Below are positions 1 to 11,934 of a stretch of 64,000 nt of DNA, one piece after another; within the stretch, counting starts at the first letter, position 1; every line of letters starts with the position of its first letter. The notes under the pieces are model-generated. The model ran no database searches, was not told where the DNA came from, and saw only the letters and a program-made list of their open reading frames with translations. The translations under genes were made by a program, and so were the position numbers. Source of the DNA: Euonymus europaeus (lineage: Eukaryota; Streptophyta; Magnoliopsida; Celastrales; Celastraceae); NCBI GenBank assembly GCA_963580455.1, contig OY756966.1:16433001-16497000 (forward strand). The letters run 5' to 3'.

Positions 1-87
1 TCCGGTTGATCCCGGATGTTCACACTAGTGACCTAGGAAGGGTGCGGAGAGAGCACCCAGTCGCGTCTCCGGAAACGGGGCGTGACA
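1..87 (-). mobile_element. Partial LTR of a plant retrotransposon, probably Ty3/gypsy, cut by the window edge
   Basis: The first 87 bases are unrelated to the satellite and much richer in GC. Read on the minus strand they begin TGTCACGCCCCGTTTCCGG, immediately next to satellite sequence at 88. TG at a junction is the usual LTR terminus, and TGTCACG(C/A)CCCG is, from memory, a common start of LTRs in plant Ty3/gypsy elements of the chromovirus type. The minus-strand element would therefore run leftwards out of the window. Satellite resumes in mid-monomer at 88 (AAGTTCGTGTTTTGG), so the element interrupted the array or marks its left edge. The other end and the target duplication are not visible, and no coding part is included. 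Family assignment is inference; the junction is seen directly. Confidence 0.6.
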
Positions 88-170
88 AAGTTCGTGTTTT
101 GGCATCGAAATAATGTAGGAAGCTTATACTCGTAAACTTTGACATAGAAGAACAATAAAAAGTCTATCCC

Positions 171-198
171 GAGCAACTTTGATAGTCCGAAGTTGCTC
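171..198. other. Dyad symmetry within the monomer (first full example)
   Basis: Each monomer carries a 9-bp inverted repeat, GAGCAACTT and AAGTTGCTC, separated by ten bases (TGATAGTCCG). Here it is perfect. The same structure recurs about every 160 bp through both orientations, for example at 12,604-12,631 in orientation B. Many copies have one change in an arm (GAGCAATTT paired with AAGTTGCTC), and some have both arms changed together (GAGCAATTT with AAATTGCTC, e.g. near 3,535 and 24,343). Short dyads are a known property of many centromeric satellites, where non-B DNA or hairpin RNA has been proposed. Any function here is inference. Confidence 0.85.
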
Positions 199-3100
199 AA
201 CTCTCTCTATGGAGGAGCTTTTAACGGTTTTGTCCATTTGTCATAGAAAGTTGGTGTTTTGGCATTGAAATAATGTAGGAAGCTTATACTCGTTAAATTT
301 GACATATCAGAACAATTAAAAGTCTATCCCGAGCAACTTTGATAGTCCGTAGTTGCTCAACTCTCTCTATGGAGGAGCTTTTAACGGTTTTGTCCATTTG
401 TCATAGAAAGTTGGTGTTTTGGCATCGAAATAATGTAGAAATCTTATACTCGTAAAATTTGACATAGAAGAACAATAAAAAGTCTATCCCGAGCAACTTT
501 GATAGTCCGAAGTTGCTCAAGTCTCTTTATGGAGGAGCTTTTAACGGTTTTGTCCATTTGTCATAGAAAGTTGGTGTTTTGGCATCGAAATAATGTAGGA
601 AGCTTATACTCGTAAAATTTGACATAGAAGAACCAATAAAAAGTCTATCCCGAGCAACTTTGATAGTCTGAAGTTGCTCAACTCTCTCTATGGAGGAGCT
701 TTTAACGGTTTTGTAAATTTGTCATAGAAAGTTGGTGTTTTGGCATTGAAATAATGTAGGAAGCTTATACTCGTTAAATTTGACATAGAAGAACAATAAA
801 AAGTCTATCCCGAGCAATTTTGATAGTCCGAATTTGCTCAACTCTTTCTATAGTGGAGCATCTAACGGTTTTGTCTATTTGTCATAGAAAGTTGGTGTTT
901 TGGCATCGAAATAATGTAGAAATCTTATACTCGTAAAATTTGACATAGAAGAACAATAAAAAGTCTATCCCGAGCAACTTTGATAGTCCGAAGTTGCTCA
1001 AGTCTCTTTATGGAGGAGCTTTTAACGGTTTTGTCCATTTGTCATAGAAAGTTGGTGTTTTGGCATCGAAATAATGTAGAAATCTTATACTCGTAAAATT
1101 TGACATAGAAGAACAATAAAAAGTCTATCCCGAGCAACTTTGATAGTCCGAAGTTGCTCAAGTCTCTTTATGGAGGAGCTTTTAACGGTTTTGTCCATTT
1201 GTCATAGAAAGTTGGTGTTTTGGCATCGAAATAATGTAGGAAGCTTATACTCGTAAAATTTGACATAGAAGAACCAATAAAAAGTCTATCCCGAGCAACT
1301 TTGATAGTCTGAAGTTGCTCAACTCTCTCTATGGAGGAGCTTTTAACGGTTTTGTAAATTTGTCATAGAAAGTTGGTGTTTTGGCATCGAAATAATGTAG
1401 GAAGCTTATACTCGTAAAATTTGACATAGAAGAACAATAAAAAGTCTATCCCGAGCAACTTTGATAGTCCGAAGTTGCTCAACTCTCTCTATGGAGGAGC
1501 TTTTAACGGTTTTGTCCATTTGTCATAGAAAGTTGGTGTTTTGGCATCCAAATAATGTAGGAAGCTTATACTCGTTAAATTTGACATAGAAGAACCATTA
1601 AAAGTCTATCCCGAGCAACTTTGATAGTCCGAAGTTGCTCAAGTCTCTTTATGGAGGAGCTTTTAACGGTTTTGTCCATTTGTCATAGAAAGTTGGTGTT
1701 TTGGCATCGAAATAATGTAGGAAGCTTATACTCGTAAAATTTGACATTGAAGAACAATAAAAAGTCTATCCCGAGCAACTTGGATAGTCCGAAGTTGCTC
1801 AACTCTCTCTATGGAGGAACTTTTTACGGTTTTGTCTATTTGTCATAGAAAGTTGGTGTTTTGGCATTGAAATAATGTAGAAAGCTTATACTCGTTAAAT
1901 TTGACATAGAAGAATCATTAAAAGTCTATCCCGAGCAACTTTGATAGTCCGAAGTTGCTCAACTCTCTCTATGGAGGAGGTTTTAACGATTTTGTCCATT
2001 TTTCATAGAAAGTTGGTGTTTGGGCATCGAAATAATGTAGGAAGCTTATACTCGTAAAATTTGACATAGAAGAACCAATAAAAAGTCTATCCCGAGCAAC
2101 TTTGATAGTCTGAAGTTGCTCAACTCTCTCTATGGAGGAGCTTTTAACGGTTTTGTAAATTTGTCATAGAAAGTTGGTGTTTTGGCATTGAAATAATGTA
2201 GGAAGCTTATACTCGTTAAATTTGACATAGAAGAACAATAAAAAGTCTATCCCGAGCAATTTTGATAGTCCGAATTTGCTCAACTCTTTTTATAGTGGAG
2301 CTTTTAACGGTTTTGTCTATTTGTCATAGAAAGTTGGTGTTTTGGCATCGAAATAATGTAGGAAGCTTATACTCGTAAAATTTGACATAGAAGAACAATA
2401 AAAAGTCTATCCCGAGCAACTTTGATAGTCCGAAGTTGCTCAACTCTCTCTATGGAGGAGCTTTTAACGGTTTTGTCGATTTGTCATAGAAAGTTGGTGT
2501 TTTGGCATTGAAATAATGTAGGAAGCTTATACTCGTTAAATTTGACATAGAAGAACAATTAAAAGTCTATCCCGAGCAACTTTGATAGTCCGTAGTTGCT
2601 CAACTCTCTCTATGGAGGAGCTTTTAACGGTTTTGTCCATTTGTCATAGAAAGTTGGTGTTTTGGCATCGAAATAATGTAGGAAGCTTATACTCTTAAAT
2701 ATTGACATAGAAGAACAATAAAAAGTCTATCCCGAGCAATTTTGATAGTTCGAAGTTGCTCAACTCTCTCTATGGAGGAGCTTTTAACGGTTTTGTCCAT
2801 TTGTCATAGAAAGTTGGTGTTTTGGCATCGAAATAATGTAGGAAGCTTATACTCGTAAAATTTGACATAGAAGAACAATAAAAAGTCTATCCCGAGCAAC
2901 TTTGATAGTCCGAAGTTGCTCAACTCTCTCTATGGAGGAGCTTTTAACGGTTTTGTCCATTTGTCATAGAAAGTTGGTGTTTTGGCATTGAGATAATGTA
3001 GGAAGCTTATACTCGTTAAATTTGACATAGAAGAACAATAAAAAGTCTATCCCGAGCAACTTTGATAGTCCGAAGTTGCTCAACTTTCTCTGTGGAGGAG

Positions 3101-4779
3101 GTTTTAACGATTTTATCTATTTGTCATAGAAAGTTGGTGTTTTGGCATCGAAATAATGTAGGAAGCTTATACTCGTAAAATTTGACATTGAAGAACAATA
3201 AAAAGTCTATCCCGAGCAACTTGGATAGTCCGAAGTTGCTCAACTCTCTCTATGGAGGAACTTTTTACGGTTTTGTCTATTTGTCATAGAAAGTTGGTGT
3301 TTTGGCATTGAAATAATGTAGGAAGCTTATACTCGTTAAATTTGACACAGAAGAATCATTAAAAGTCTATCCCGAGCAACTTCGATAGTCCGAAGTTGCT
3401 CAACTCTCTCTATGGAGGAGGTTTTAACGATTTTGTCCATTTGTCATAGAAAGTTGGTGTTTTGGCATCGAAATAATGTAGGAAGCTTATACTCATAAAA
3501 TTCGACATAGAAGAACAATAAAAAGTCTATCCCGAGCAATTTTGATAGTCCGAAATTGCTCAACTCTCTCTATGGAGGAGCCTTTAACGGTTTTGTCCAT
3601 TTGTCATAGAAAGTTCGTGTTTTGGCATCGAAATAATGTAGGAAGCTTATACTCGTAAACTTTGACATAGAAGAACAATAAAAAGTCTATCCCGAGCAAC
3701 TTTGATAGTCCGAAGTTGCTCAACTCTCTCTATGGAGGAGCTTTTAACGGTTTTGTCCATTTGTCATAGAAAGTTGGTGTTTTGGCATTGAAATAATGTA
3801 GGAAGCTTATACTCGTTAAATTTGACATAGAAGAACAATAAAAAGTCTATCCCGAACAATTTTGATAGTCTGAATTTGCTCAACTCTTTCTATGGTGGAG
3901 CTTTTAACGATTTTATCTATTTGTCATAGAAAGTTGGTGTTTTGGCATCGAAATAATGTAGGAAGCATATACTCGTAAAATTTGACATAGAAGAACAATA
4001 AAAAGTCTATCCCGAGCAATTTTGATAGTCCGAAGTTGCTCAACTCTCTCTATGGAGGAGCTTTTAACGGTTTTGTCCATTTGTCATAGAAAGTTGGTGT
4101 TTTGGCATCGAAATAATGTAGGAAGCTTATACTCGTAAAATTTGACATAGAAGAACAATTAAAAGTCTATCCCGAGCTATTTTGATAGTCCGAAGTTGCT
4201 CAACTCTCTCTATGGAGGAGCTTTTAACGGTTTTGTCCATTTGTCATAGAAAGTTCGTGTTTTGGCATCGAAATAATGTAGGAAGCTTATACTCGTTAAA
4301 TTTGACATAGAAGAACCAATAAGAAGTCTATCCCGAGCAACTTTGATAGTATGAAGTTGCTCAAGTCTCTTTATGGAGGAGCTTTTAACGGTTTTGTACA
4401 TTTGTCATAGAAAGTTGGTGTTTTGGCATCGAAATAATGTAGGAAGCTTATACTCGTTAAATTTGACATAGAAGAACCAATAAAAAGTCTATCCCGAGCA
4501 ACTTTGATAGTCTGAAGTTGCTCAACTCTCTCTATGGAGGAGCTATTAACGGTTTTGTCCATTTATCATAGAAAGTTGGTGTTTTGGCATCGAAATAATG
4601 TAGGAAGCTTATACTCATAAAATTTGACATAGAAAAACAATAAAAAGTCTATCCCGAGCAATTTTGATAGTCCGAAGTTGCTCAACTCTCTCTATGGAGG
4701 AGCTTTTAACGGTTTTGTCCATTTGTCATAGAAAGTTAGTGTTTTGGCATTGAAATAATGTAGCAAGCTTATACTCGTT

Positions 4780-7700
4780 AAATTTGACATAGAAGAACAA
4801 TAAAAAGTCTATCCCGAGCAATTTTGATAGTCCGAAGTTGCTCAACTCTTTCTATGGTGGAGCTTTTAATGATTTTATCTATTTATCATAGAAAGTTGGT
4901 GTTTTGGCATCGAAATAATGTAGGAAGCTTATACTCGTAAAATTTGACATTGAAGAACAATAAAAAGTCTATCCCGAGCAACTTTGATAGTCCGAAGTTG
5001 CTCAACTCTCTCTATGGAGGAGCTTTTAACGGTTTTGTCCATTTGTCATAGAAAGTTGGTGTTTTGGCATTGAAATAATGTAGGAAGCTTATACTCGTTA
5101 AATTTGACTTAGAAGAACAATTAAAATTCTATCCCGAGCAACTTTGATAGTCCGTAGTTGCTCAACTCTCTCTATGGAGGAGCTTTTAACGGTTTTGTCC
5201 ATTTGTCATAGAAAGTTGGTGTTTTGGCATCGAAATAATGTAGGAAGCTTATATTCGTAAAATTTGACATAGAAGAACAAAAGAAGTCTATCCCGAGCAA
5301 CTTTGATAGTTCGAAGTTGCTCAACTCTCTCTATGGAGGAGCTTTTAACGGTTTTGTCCATTTTTCATAGAAAGTTGGTGTTTTGGCATCGAAATAATGT
5401 AGGAAGCTTATACTCGTAAAATTTGACATAGAAGAACAGTAAAAAGTCTATCCCGAGCAACTTTGATAGTCCGAAGTTGCTCAACTCTCTCTATGGAGGA
5501 GCTTTTAACGGTTTTGTCCATTTGTCATAGAAAGTTGGTGTTTTGGCATCCAAATAATGTAGGAAGCTTATACTCGTTAAATTTGACATAGAAGAACAAT
5601 TAAAAGTTTATCCCGAGCAACTTTGATAGTCCGAAGTTGCTCAACTTTCTCTATCGAGGAGGTTTTAACGATTTTGTCTATTTGTCATAGAAAGTTGGTG
5701 TTTTGGCTTCGAAATAATGTAGGAAGCTTATACTCATAAAATTTGACATAGAAGAACAATAAAAAGTCTATCCCGAGCAACTTTGATAGTCCGAAGTTGC
5801 TCAACTCTCTCTATGGAGGAGCTTTTAACGGTTTTGTCGATTTGTCATAGAAAGTTGGTGTTTTGGCATCGAAATAATGTAGGAAGCTTATACTCGTTAA
5901 ATTTGACATATCAGAACAATTAAAAGTCTATCTCGAGCAATTTCGATAGTCCGAAGTTGCTCAACTCTTTCTATGGTGGAGCTTTTAACGATTTTATCTA
6001 TTTGTCATAGAAAGTTGGTGTTTTGGCATCGAAATAATGTAGGAAGCTTATACTCGTTAAATTTGACATAGAAGAACAATAAAAAGTCTATCCCGAGCAA
6101 CTTTCATAGTCCGAAGTTGCTCAACTCTCTCTATGGAGGAGGTTTTAACGGTTTTGTCGATTTGTCATAGAAAGTTGGTGTTTTGGCATCGAAATAATGT
6201 AGGAAGCTTATACTCATAAAATTTGACATAGAAGAACAATTAAAAGTCTATCTCGAGCAATTTTGATGGTCCGAAGTTACTCAACTCTCTCTATGGAGGA
6301 GCTTTTAACGGTTTTATCCATTTGTCATAGAAAGTTGGTGTCTTGGCATCGAAATAATGTAGGAAGCTTATACTGATAAAATTTGACATAGAAGAACAAT
6401 AAAAAGTCTATCCCGAGCAACTTTCACTGTCCGAAGTTGCTCAACTCTCTCTATGGAGGAGGTTTTAACGATTTTTTCCATTTGTCATAGAAAGTTGGTG
6501 TTTTGGCATCGAAATAATGTAGGAAGCTTATACTCGTTAAATTTGACATAGAAGAACAATAAAAAGTCTATCCCGAGCAATTTTGATAGTCCGAAGTTGC
6601 TCAACTCTTTCTATGGTGGAGCTTTTAATGATTTTATCTATTTATCATAGAAAGTTGGTGTTTTGGCATCGAAATAATGTAGGAAGCTTATACTCGTAAA
6701 ATTTGACATTGAAGAACAATAAAAAGTCTATCCCGAGCAACTTTGATAGTCCGAAGTTGCTCAACTCTCTCTATGGAGGAGCTTTTAACGGTTTTGTCCA
6801 TTTGTCATAGAAAGTTGGTGTTTTGGCATTGAAATAATGTAGGAAGCTTATACTCGTTAAATTTGACTTAGAAGAACAATTAAAATTCTATCCCGAGCAA
6901 CTTTGATAGTCCGTAGTTGCTCAACTCTCTCTATGGAGGAGCTTTTAACGGTTTTGTCCATTTGTCATAGAAAGTTGGTGTTTTGGCATCGAAATAATGT
7001 AGGAAGCTTATACTCGTAAAATTTGACATAGAAGAACAAAAGAAGTCTATCCCGAGCAACTTTGATAGTTCGAAGTTGCTCAACTCTCTCTATGGAGGAG
7101 CTTTTAACGGTTTTGTCCATTTGTCATAGAAAGTTGGTGTTTTGGCATCGAAATAATGTAGGAAGCTTATACTCGTAAAATTTGACATAGAAGAACAGTA
7201 AAAAGTCTATCCCGAGCAACTTTGATAGTCCGAAGTTGCTCAACTCTCTCTATGGAGGAGCTTTTAACGGTTTTGTCCATTTGTCATAGAAAGTTGGTGT
7301 TTTGGCATCCAAATAATGTAGGAAGCTTATACTCGTTAAATTTGACATAGAAGAACAATTAAAAGTTTATCCCGAGCAACTTTGATAGTCCGAAGTTGCT
7401 CAACTTTCTCTATCGAGGAGGTTTTAACGATTTTGTCTATTTGTCGTAGAAAGTTGGTGTTTTGGCTTCGAAATAATGTAGGAAGCTTATACTCATAAAA
7501 TTTGACATAGAAGAACAATAAAAAGTCTATCCCGAGCAACTTTGATAGTCCGAAGTTGCTCAACTCTCTCTATGGAGGAGCTTTTAACGGTTTTGTCGAT
7601 TTGTCATAGAAAGTTGGTGTTTTGGCATCGAAATAATGTAGGAAGCTTATACTCGTTAAATTTGACATATCAGAACAATTAAAAGTCTATCTCGAGCAAT

Positions 7701-8290
7701 TTCGATAGTCCGAAGTTGCTCAACTCTTTCTATGGTGGAGCTTTTAACGATTTTATCTATTTGTCATAGAAAGTTGGTGTTTTGGCATCGAAATAATGTA
7801 GGAAGCTTATACTCGTTAAATTTGACATAGAAGAACAATAAAAAGTCTATCCCGAGCAACTTTCATAGTCCGAAGTTGCTCAACTCTCTCTATGGAGGAG
7901 GTTTTAACGGTTTTGTCGATTTGTCATAGAAAGTTGGTGTTTTGGCATCGAAATAATGTACGAAGCTTATACTCATAAAATTTGACATAGAAGAACAATT
8001 AAAAGTCTATCTCGAGCAATTTTGATGGTCCGAAGTTACTCAACTCTCTCTATGGAGGAGCTTTTAACGGTTTTATCCATTTGTCATAGAAAGTTGGTGT
8101 CTTGGCATCGAAATAATGTAGGAAGCTTATACTGATAAAATTTGACATGGAAGAACAATAAAAAGTCTATCCCGAGCAACTTTCACTGTCCGAAGTTGCT
8201 CAACTCTCTCTATGGAGGAGGTTTTAACGATTTTTTCCATTTGTCATAGAAAGTTGGTGTTTTGGCATCGAAATAATGTAGGAAGGTTAT
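4780..8290 (-). repeat. 1,760-bp (11-monomer) higher-order repeat, two tandem copies
   Basis: The order of variant monomers in about 4,780-6,530 recurs in about 6,540-8,280 at an offset of 1,759-1,760 bp. Shared markers include GACTTAGAAGAACAATTAAA (5,106 and 6,866), the deletion variant GAACAAAAGAAG (5,275 and 7,035), TATCGAGGAGG (5,652 and 7,411), CATATCAGAAC (5,908 and 7,668), the XhoI-creating TCTCGAGC (6,250 and 8,010) and TTTCACTGTC (6,422 and 8,181). The match fails after about 6,520 and 8,280, which sets the unit end. The second copy overlaps the following 12-monomer unit, so the two HORs share monomers. Confidence 0.85.
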
Positions 8291-10940
8291 ACTCATAAAA
8301 TTTGACATAGAAGAACAATAAAAAGTCTATCCCGAGCAACTTTGATAGTCCGTAGTTGCTCAACTCTCTCTATGGAGGAGCTTTTAACGGTTTTGTCCAT
8401 TTATCATAGAAAGTTGGTGTTTTGGCATCGAAATAATGTAGGAAGCTTAAACTCGTAAAATTTGACATAGAAGAACCATTAAAAGTCTATCCCGAGCATT
8501 TTTGATAGTCCGAAGTTGCTCAACTCTTTCTATGGAGGAGGTTTTAACGATTTTATCTATTTGTCATAGAAAGTTGGTGTTTTGGCATCGAAATAATGTA
8601 GGAAGCTTATACTCATAAAATTCGACATATAAGAACAATAAAAAGTCTATCCCGAGCAACTTTCACAGTCCGAAGTTGCTCAACTCTCTCTATGGAGGAG
8701 CTTTTAACGGTTTTGTCCATTTGTCATAGAAAGTTCGTGTTTTGGCATCGAAATAATGTAGGAAGCTTATACTCATTAAATTTGACATAGAAGAACCATT
8801 AAAAGTCTATGCCGAGCAACTTTGATTGTCCGAAGTTGCTCAACTCTCTCTATGGAGGAGCTTTTAACGGTTTTGTCCATTTGTCATAGAAAGTTGGTGT
8901 TTTGGCATCGAAATAATGTAGGAAGCTTATGCTCGTTAAATTTGACATAGAAGAACAATAAAAAGTCTATCCCGAGCAACTTTGATAGTCCGAAGTTGCA
9001 CAACTCTCTCTATGGGGGAGCTTTTAACGGTTTTGTCCATTTGTCATAGAAAGTTGGTGTTTTGGCATCGAAATAATGTAGGAAGCTTATACTCGTAAAA
9101 TTTGACATAGAAGAACAGTAAAAAGTCTATCCCGAGCAACTTTGATAGTCCGAAGTTGCTCAACTCTCTCTATGGAGGAGCTTTTAACGGTTTTGTCCAT
9201 TTGTCATAGAAAGTTGGTGTTTTGGCATCCAAATAATGTAGGAAGCTTATACTCGTTAAATTTGACATAGAAGAACAATTAAAAGTTTATCCCGAGCAAC
9301 TTTGATAGTCCGAAGTTGCTCAACTTTCTCTATCGAGGAGGTTTTAACGATTTTGTCTATTTGTCATAGAAAGTTGTTGTTTTGGCTTCGAAATAATGTA
9401 GGAAGCTTATACTCATAAAATTTGACATAGAAGAACAATAAAAAGTCTATCCCGAGCAACTTTGATAGTCCGAAGTTGCTCAACTCTCTCTATGGAGGAG
9501 CTTTTAACGGTTTTGTCGATTTGTCATAGAAAGTTGGTGTTTTGGCATCGAAATAATGTAGGAAGCTTATACTCGTTAAATTTGACATATCAGAACAATT
9601 AAAAGTCTATCTCGAGCAATTTCGATAGTCCGAAGTTGCTCAACTCTTTCTATGGTGGAGCTTTTAACGATTTTATCTATTTGTCATAGAAAGTTGGTGT
9701 TTTGGCATCGAAATAATGTAGGAAGCTTATACTCGTTAAATTTGACATAGAAGAACAATAAAAAGTCTATCCCGAGCAACTTTCATAGTCCGAAGTTGCT
9801 CAACTCTCTCTATGGAGGAGGTTTTAACGGTTTTGTCGATTTGTCATAGAAAGTTGGTGTTTTGGCATCGAAATAATGTAGGAAGCTTATACTCATAAAA
9901 TTTGACATAGAAGAACAATTAAAAGTCTATCTCGAGCAATTTTGATGGTCCGAAGTTACTCAACTCTCTCTATGGAGGAGCTTTTAACGGTTTTATCCAT
10001 TTGTCATAGAAAGTTGGTGTCTTGGCATCGAAATAATGTAGGAAGCTTATACTGATAAAATTTGACATAGAAGAACAATAAAAAGTCTATCCCGAGCAAC
10101 TTTCACTGTCCGAAGTTGCTCAACTCTCTCTATGGAGGAGGTTTTAACGATTTTTTCCATTTGTCATAGAAAGTTGGTGTTTTGGCATCGAAATAATGTA
10201 GGAAGCTTATACTCATAAAATTTGACATAGAAGAACAATAAAAAGTCTATCCCGAGCAACTTTGATAGTCCGTAGTTGCTCAACTCTCTCTATGGAGGAG
10301 CTTTTAACGGTTTTGTCCATTTATCATAGAAAGTTGGTGTTTTGGCATCGAAATAATGTAGGAAGCTTAAACTCGTAAAATTTGACATAGAAGAACCATT
10401 AAAAGTCTATCCCGAGCATTTTTGATAGTCCGAAGTTGCTCAACTCTTTCTATGGAGGAGGTTTTAACGATTTTATCTATTTGTCATAGAAAGTTGGTGT
10501 TTTGGCATCGAAATAATGTAGGAAGCTTATACTCATAAAATTCGACATAGAAGAACAATAAAAAGTCTATCCCGAGCAACTTTCACAGTCCGAAGTTGCT
10601 CAACTCTCTCTATGGAGGAGCTTTTAACGGTTTTGTCCATTTGTCATAGAAAGTTCGTGTTTTGGCATCGAAATAATGTAGGAAGCTTATACTCATCAAA
10701 TTTGACATAGAAGAACCATTAAAAGTCTATGCCGAGCAACTTTGATTGTCCGAAGTTGCTCAACTCTCTCTATGGAGGAGCTTTTAACGGTTTTGTCCAT
10801 TTGTCATAGAAAGTTGGTGTTTTGGCATCGAAATAATGTAGGAAGCTTATGCTCGTTAAATTTGACATAGAAGAACAATAAAAAGTCTATCCCGAGCAAC
10901 TTTGATAGTCCGAAGTTGCACAACTCTCTCTATGGGGGAG
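7100..10940 (-). repeat. 1,920-bp (12-monomer) higher-order repeat, two near-identical copies
   Basis: About 7,100-9,020 and 9,021-10,940 align at an offset of exactly 1,920 bp. By eye I find roughly seven differences over the whole unit (for example GTCGTAG/GTCATAG at 7,444 and 9,364, GTACGAAG/GTAGGAAG at 7,959 and 9,879, GGTTAT/GCTTAT at 8,285 and 10,205). That is far fewer than between neighbouring monomers, which is the definition of a higher-order repeat. Both copies end with the distinctive TATGGGGGAG monomer (9,011 and 10,931). The second copy is the one mirrored across the strand switch. Confidence 0.9.
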
Positions 10941-11430
10941 CTTTTAACGGTTTTGTCCATTTGTCATAGAAAGTTGGTGTTTTGGCATCGAAATAATGTA
11001 GGAAGCTTATACTCATAAAATTTGACATAGAAAAACAATAAAAAGTCTATCCCGAGCAACTTTGATAGTCCGTAGTTGCTCAACTCTCTCTATGGAGGAG
11101 CTTTTAACGGTTTTGTCCATTTATCATAGAAAGTTGGTGTTTTGGCATCGAAATAATGTAGGAAGCTTATACTCGTTAAATTTGACATAGAAGAATAATA
11201 AAAAGTCTATCCCGAGCAATTTTGATAGTTCGAAGTTGCTCCACTCTCTCTATGGAGGAGCTTTTAACGGTTTTGTCCATTTGTCCAGGAAAGTTGGTGT
11301 TTTGGCAACGAAATAATGTAAAAAGCTTATACTCGTAAAAGTTGACATAGAAGAACAATAAAAAGTCTATCCCGAGCAACTTTTATAGTCCGAAGTTGCT
11401 CAACTCTCTCTATGGAGGAGCTTTTAACGG
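9780..11430. repeat. Left arm of a large inverted duplication of satellite monomers
   Basis: Monomers in this stretch reappear as reverse complements, in mirrored order, at 11,935-15,530. The symmetry is clearest at the inner end: positions 11,176-11,379 pair with 12,189-11,986, giving a centre near 11,682. Rare variants match on both sides: AAAAAGCTTAT, the TCCAGGAAAG variant, TATGGGGGAG, GCCGAGCAAC, TTTCACAGTC, CCCGAGCATT, AAGCTTAAACTC, ACTGATAAAA and the CTCGAGCAAT/GATGGTCC/AGTTACTC monomer. Matching stops at about 9,780. The three monomers between 11,435 and 11,920 have no partner and form an asymmetric spacer. Confidence 0.85.
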
Positions 11431-11900
11431 TTTTGTCTATTTGTCATAGAAAGTTGGTGTTTTGGTATCGAAATACTGTAGGAAGCTTATACTCGTTAAA
11501 TTTGACATAGAAGAACCATTAAAAGTCAATCCCGAGCAACTTTGATAGTTCGGAGTTGCTCAACTCTCTCTATGGAGGAGCTTTTAACGGTTTTGTCCAT
11601 TTGTCATGGAAAGTTGGTGTTTTGGCATCAAAATAATCTAGGAAGCTTTTACTCATAAAATTTGATATAGAAGAACAATAAAAAGTCTATCCAGAGCAAT
11701 TTTGATAGTCCGAAGTTGCTCAACTCTCTCTATGGAGGAGCTTTTAACGGTTTTGTCTATCTGTCATAGAAAGTTGGTGTTTTGGCATCGAAATAATGTA
11801 GGAAGCTTATACTCGTAAAATTTGACATAGAAGAACAGTAAAAAGTCTATCCCGAGCAATTTTGATAGTCCGAAGTTGCTCAACTCTCTCTATGGAGGAG

Positions 11901-11934
11901 CTTTTAACGTTTTTGTCTATAAAACCGTTAAAAG
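11901..11934. other. Strand-switch junction of the array, with a short hairpin
   Basis: Orientation A monomers end at 11,920 (TTTTTGTCTAT) and orientation B starts at 11,921 (AAAACCGTTAAAAG). The two flanks form a local hairpin: a 14-bp stem (11,901-11,914 with 11,921-11,934, one mismatch) and a 6-nt loop, GTCTAT. Directly to the right, CCGTTAAAAG is repeated (11,925-11,934 and 11,935-11,944), a small tandem duplication found only at this breakpoint. Such structure fits a fold-back or template-switch event, but the mechanism is inferred. Confidence 0.85.

Larger units (their letters stand above)
88..11920 (-). repeat. 160-bp satellite array, orientation A (about 74 monomers)
   Basis: This is uninterrupted head-to-tail tandem repeat. 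Landmarks recur every 160 bp: GGAAGCTTAT (with the HindIII site), TCTATCCCGAGCAA, the GAGCAACTT/AAGTTGCTC dyad, TATGGAGGAGC, TTTTAACGGTTTTG and GTGTTTTGGCATCG. The HindIII landmark sits at 118 and at 7,321 and 8,281, so its phase modulo 160 moves only from 118 to 121. Typical variation is a handful of substitutions per monomer, plus rare single-base indels such as GAACCAATAAA for GAACAATAAA. Strand is given as minus only to contrast it with the reverse-complement array after 11,920. No gene is seen in this stretch; short open frames in it are shadows of the repeat. Confidence 0.97.

Noticed and set aside
1..18. TCCGGTTGATCC at the window start resembles the beginning of small-subunit rRNA genes
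   Set aside because: Only about 12 bases match; the next bases (CGGATGTTCACAC) do not continue as rRNA. The segment is better explained as part of the minus-strand LTR.
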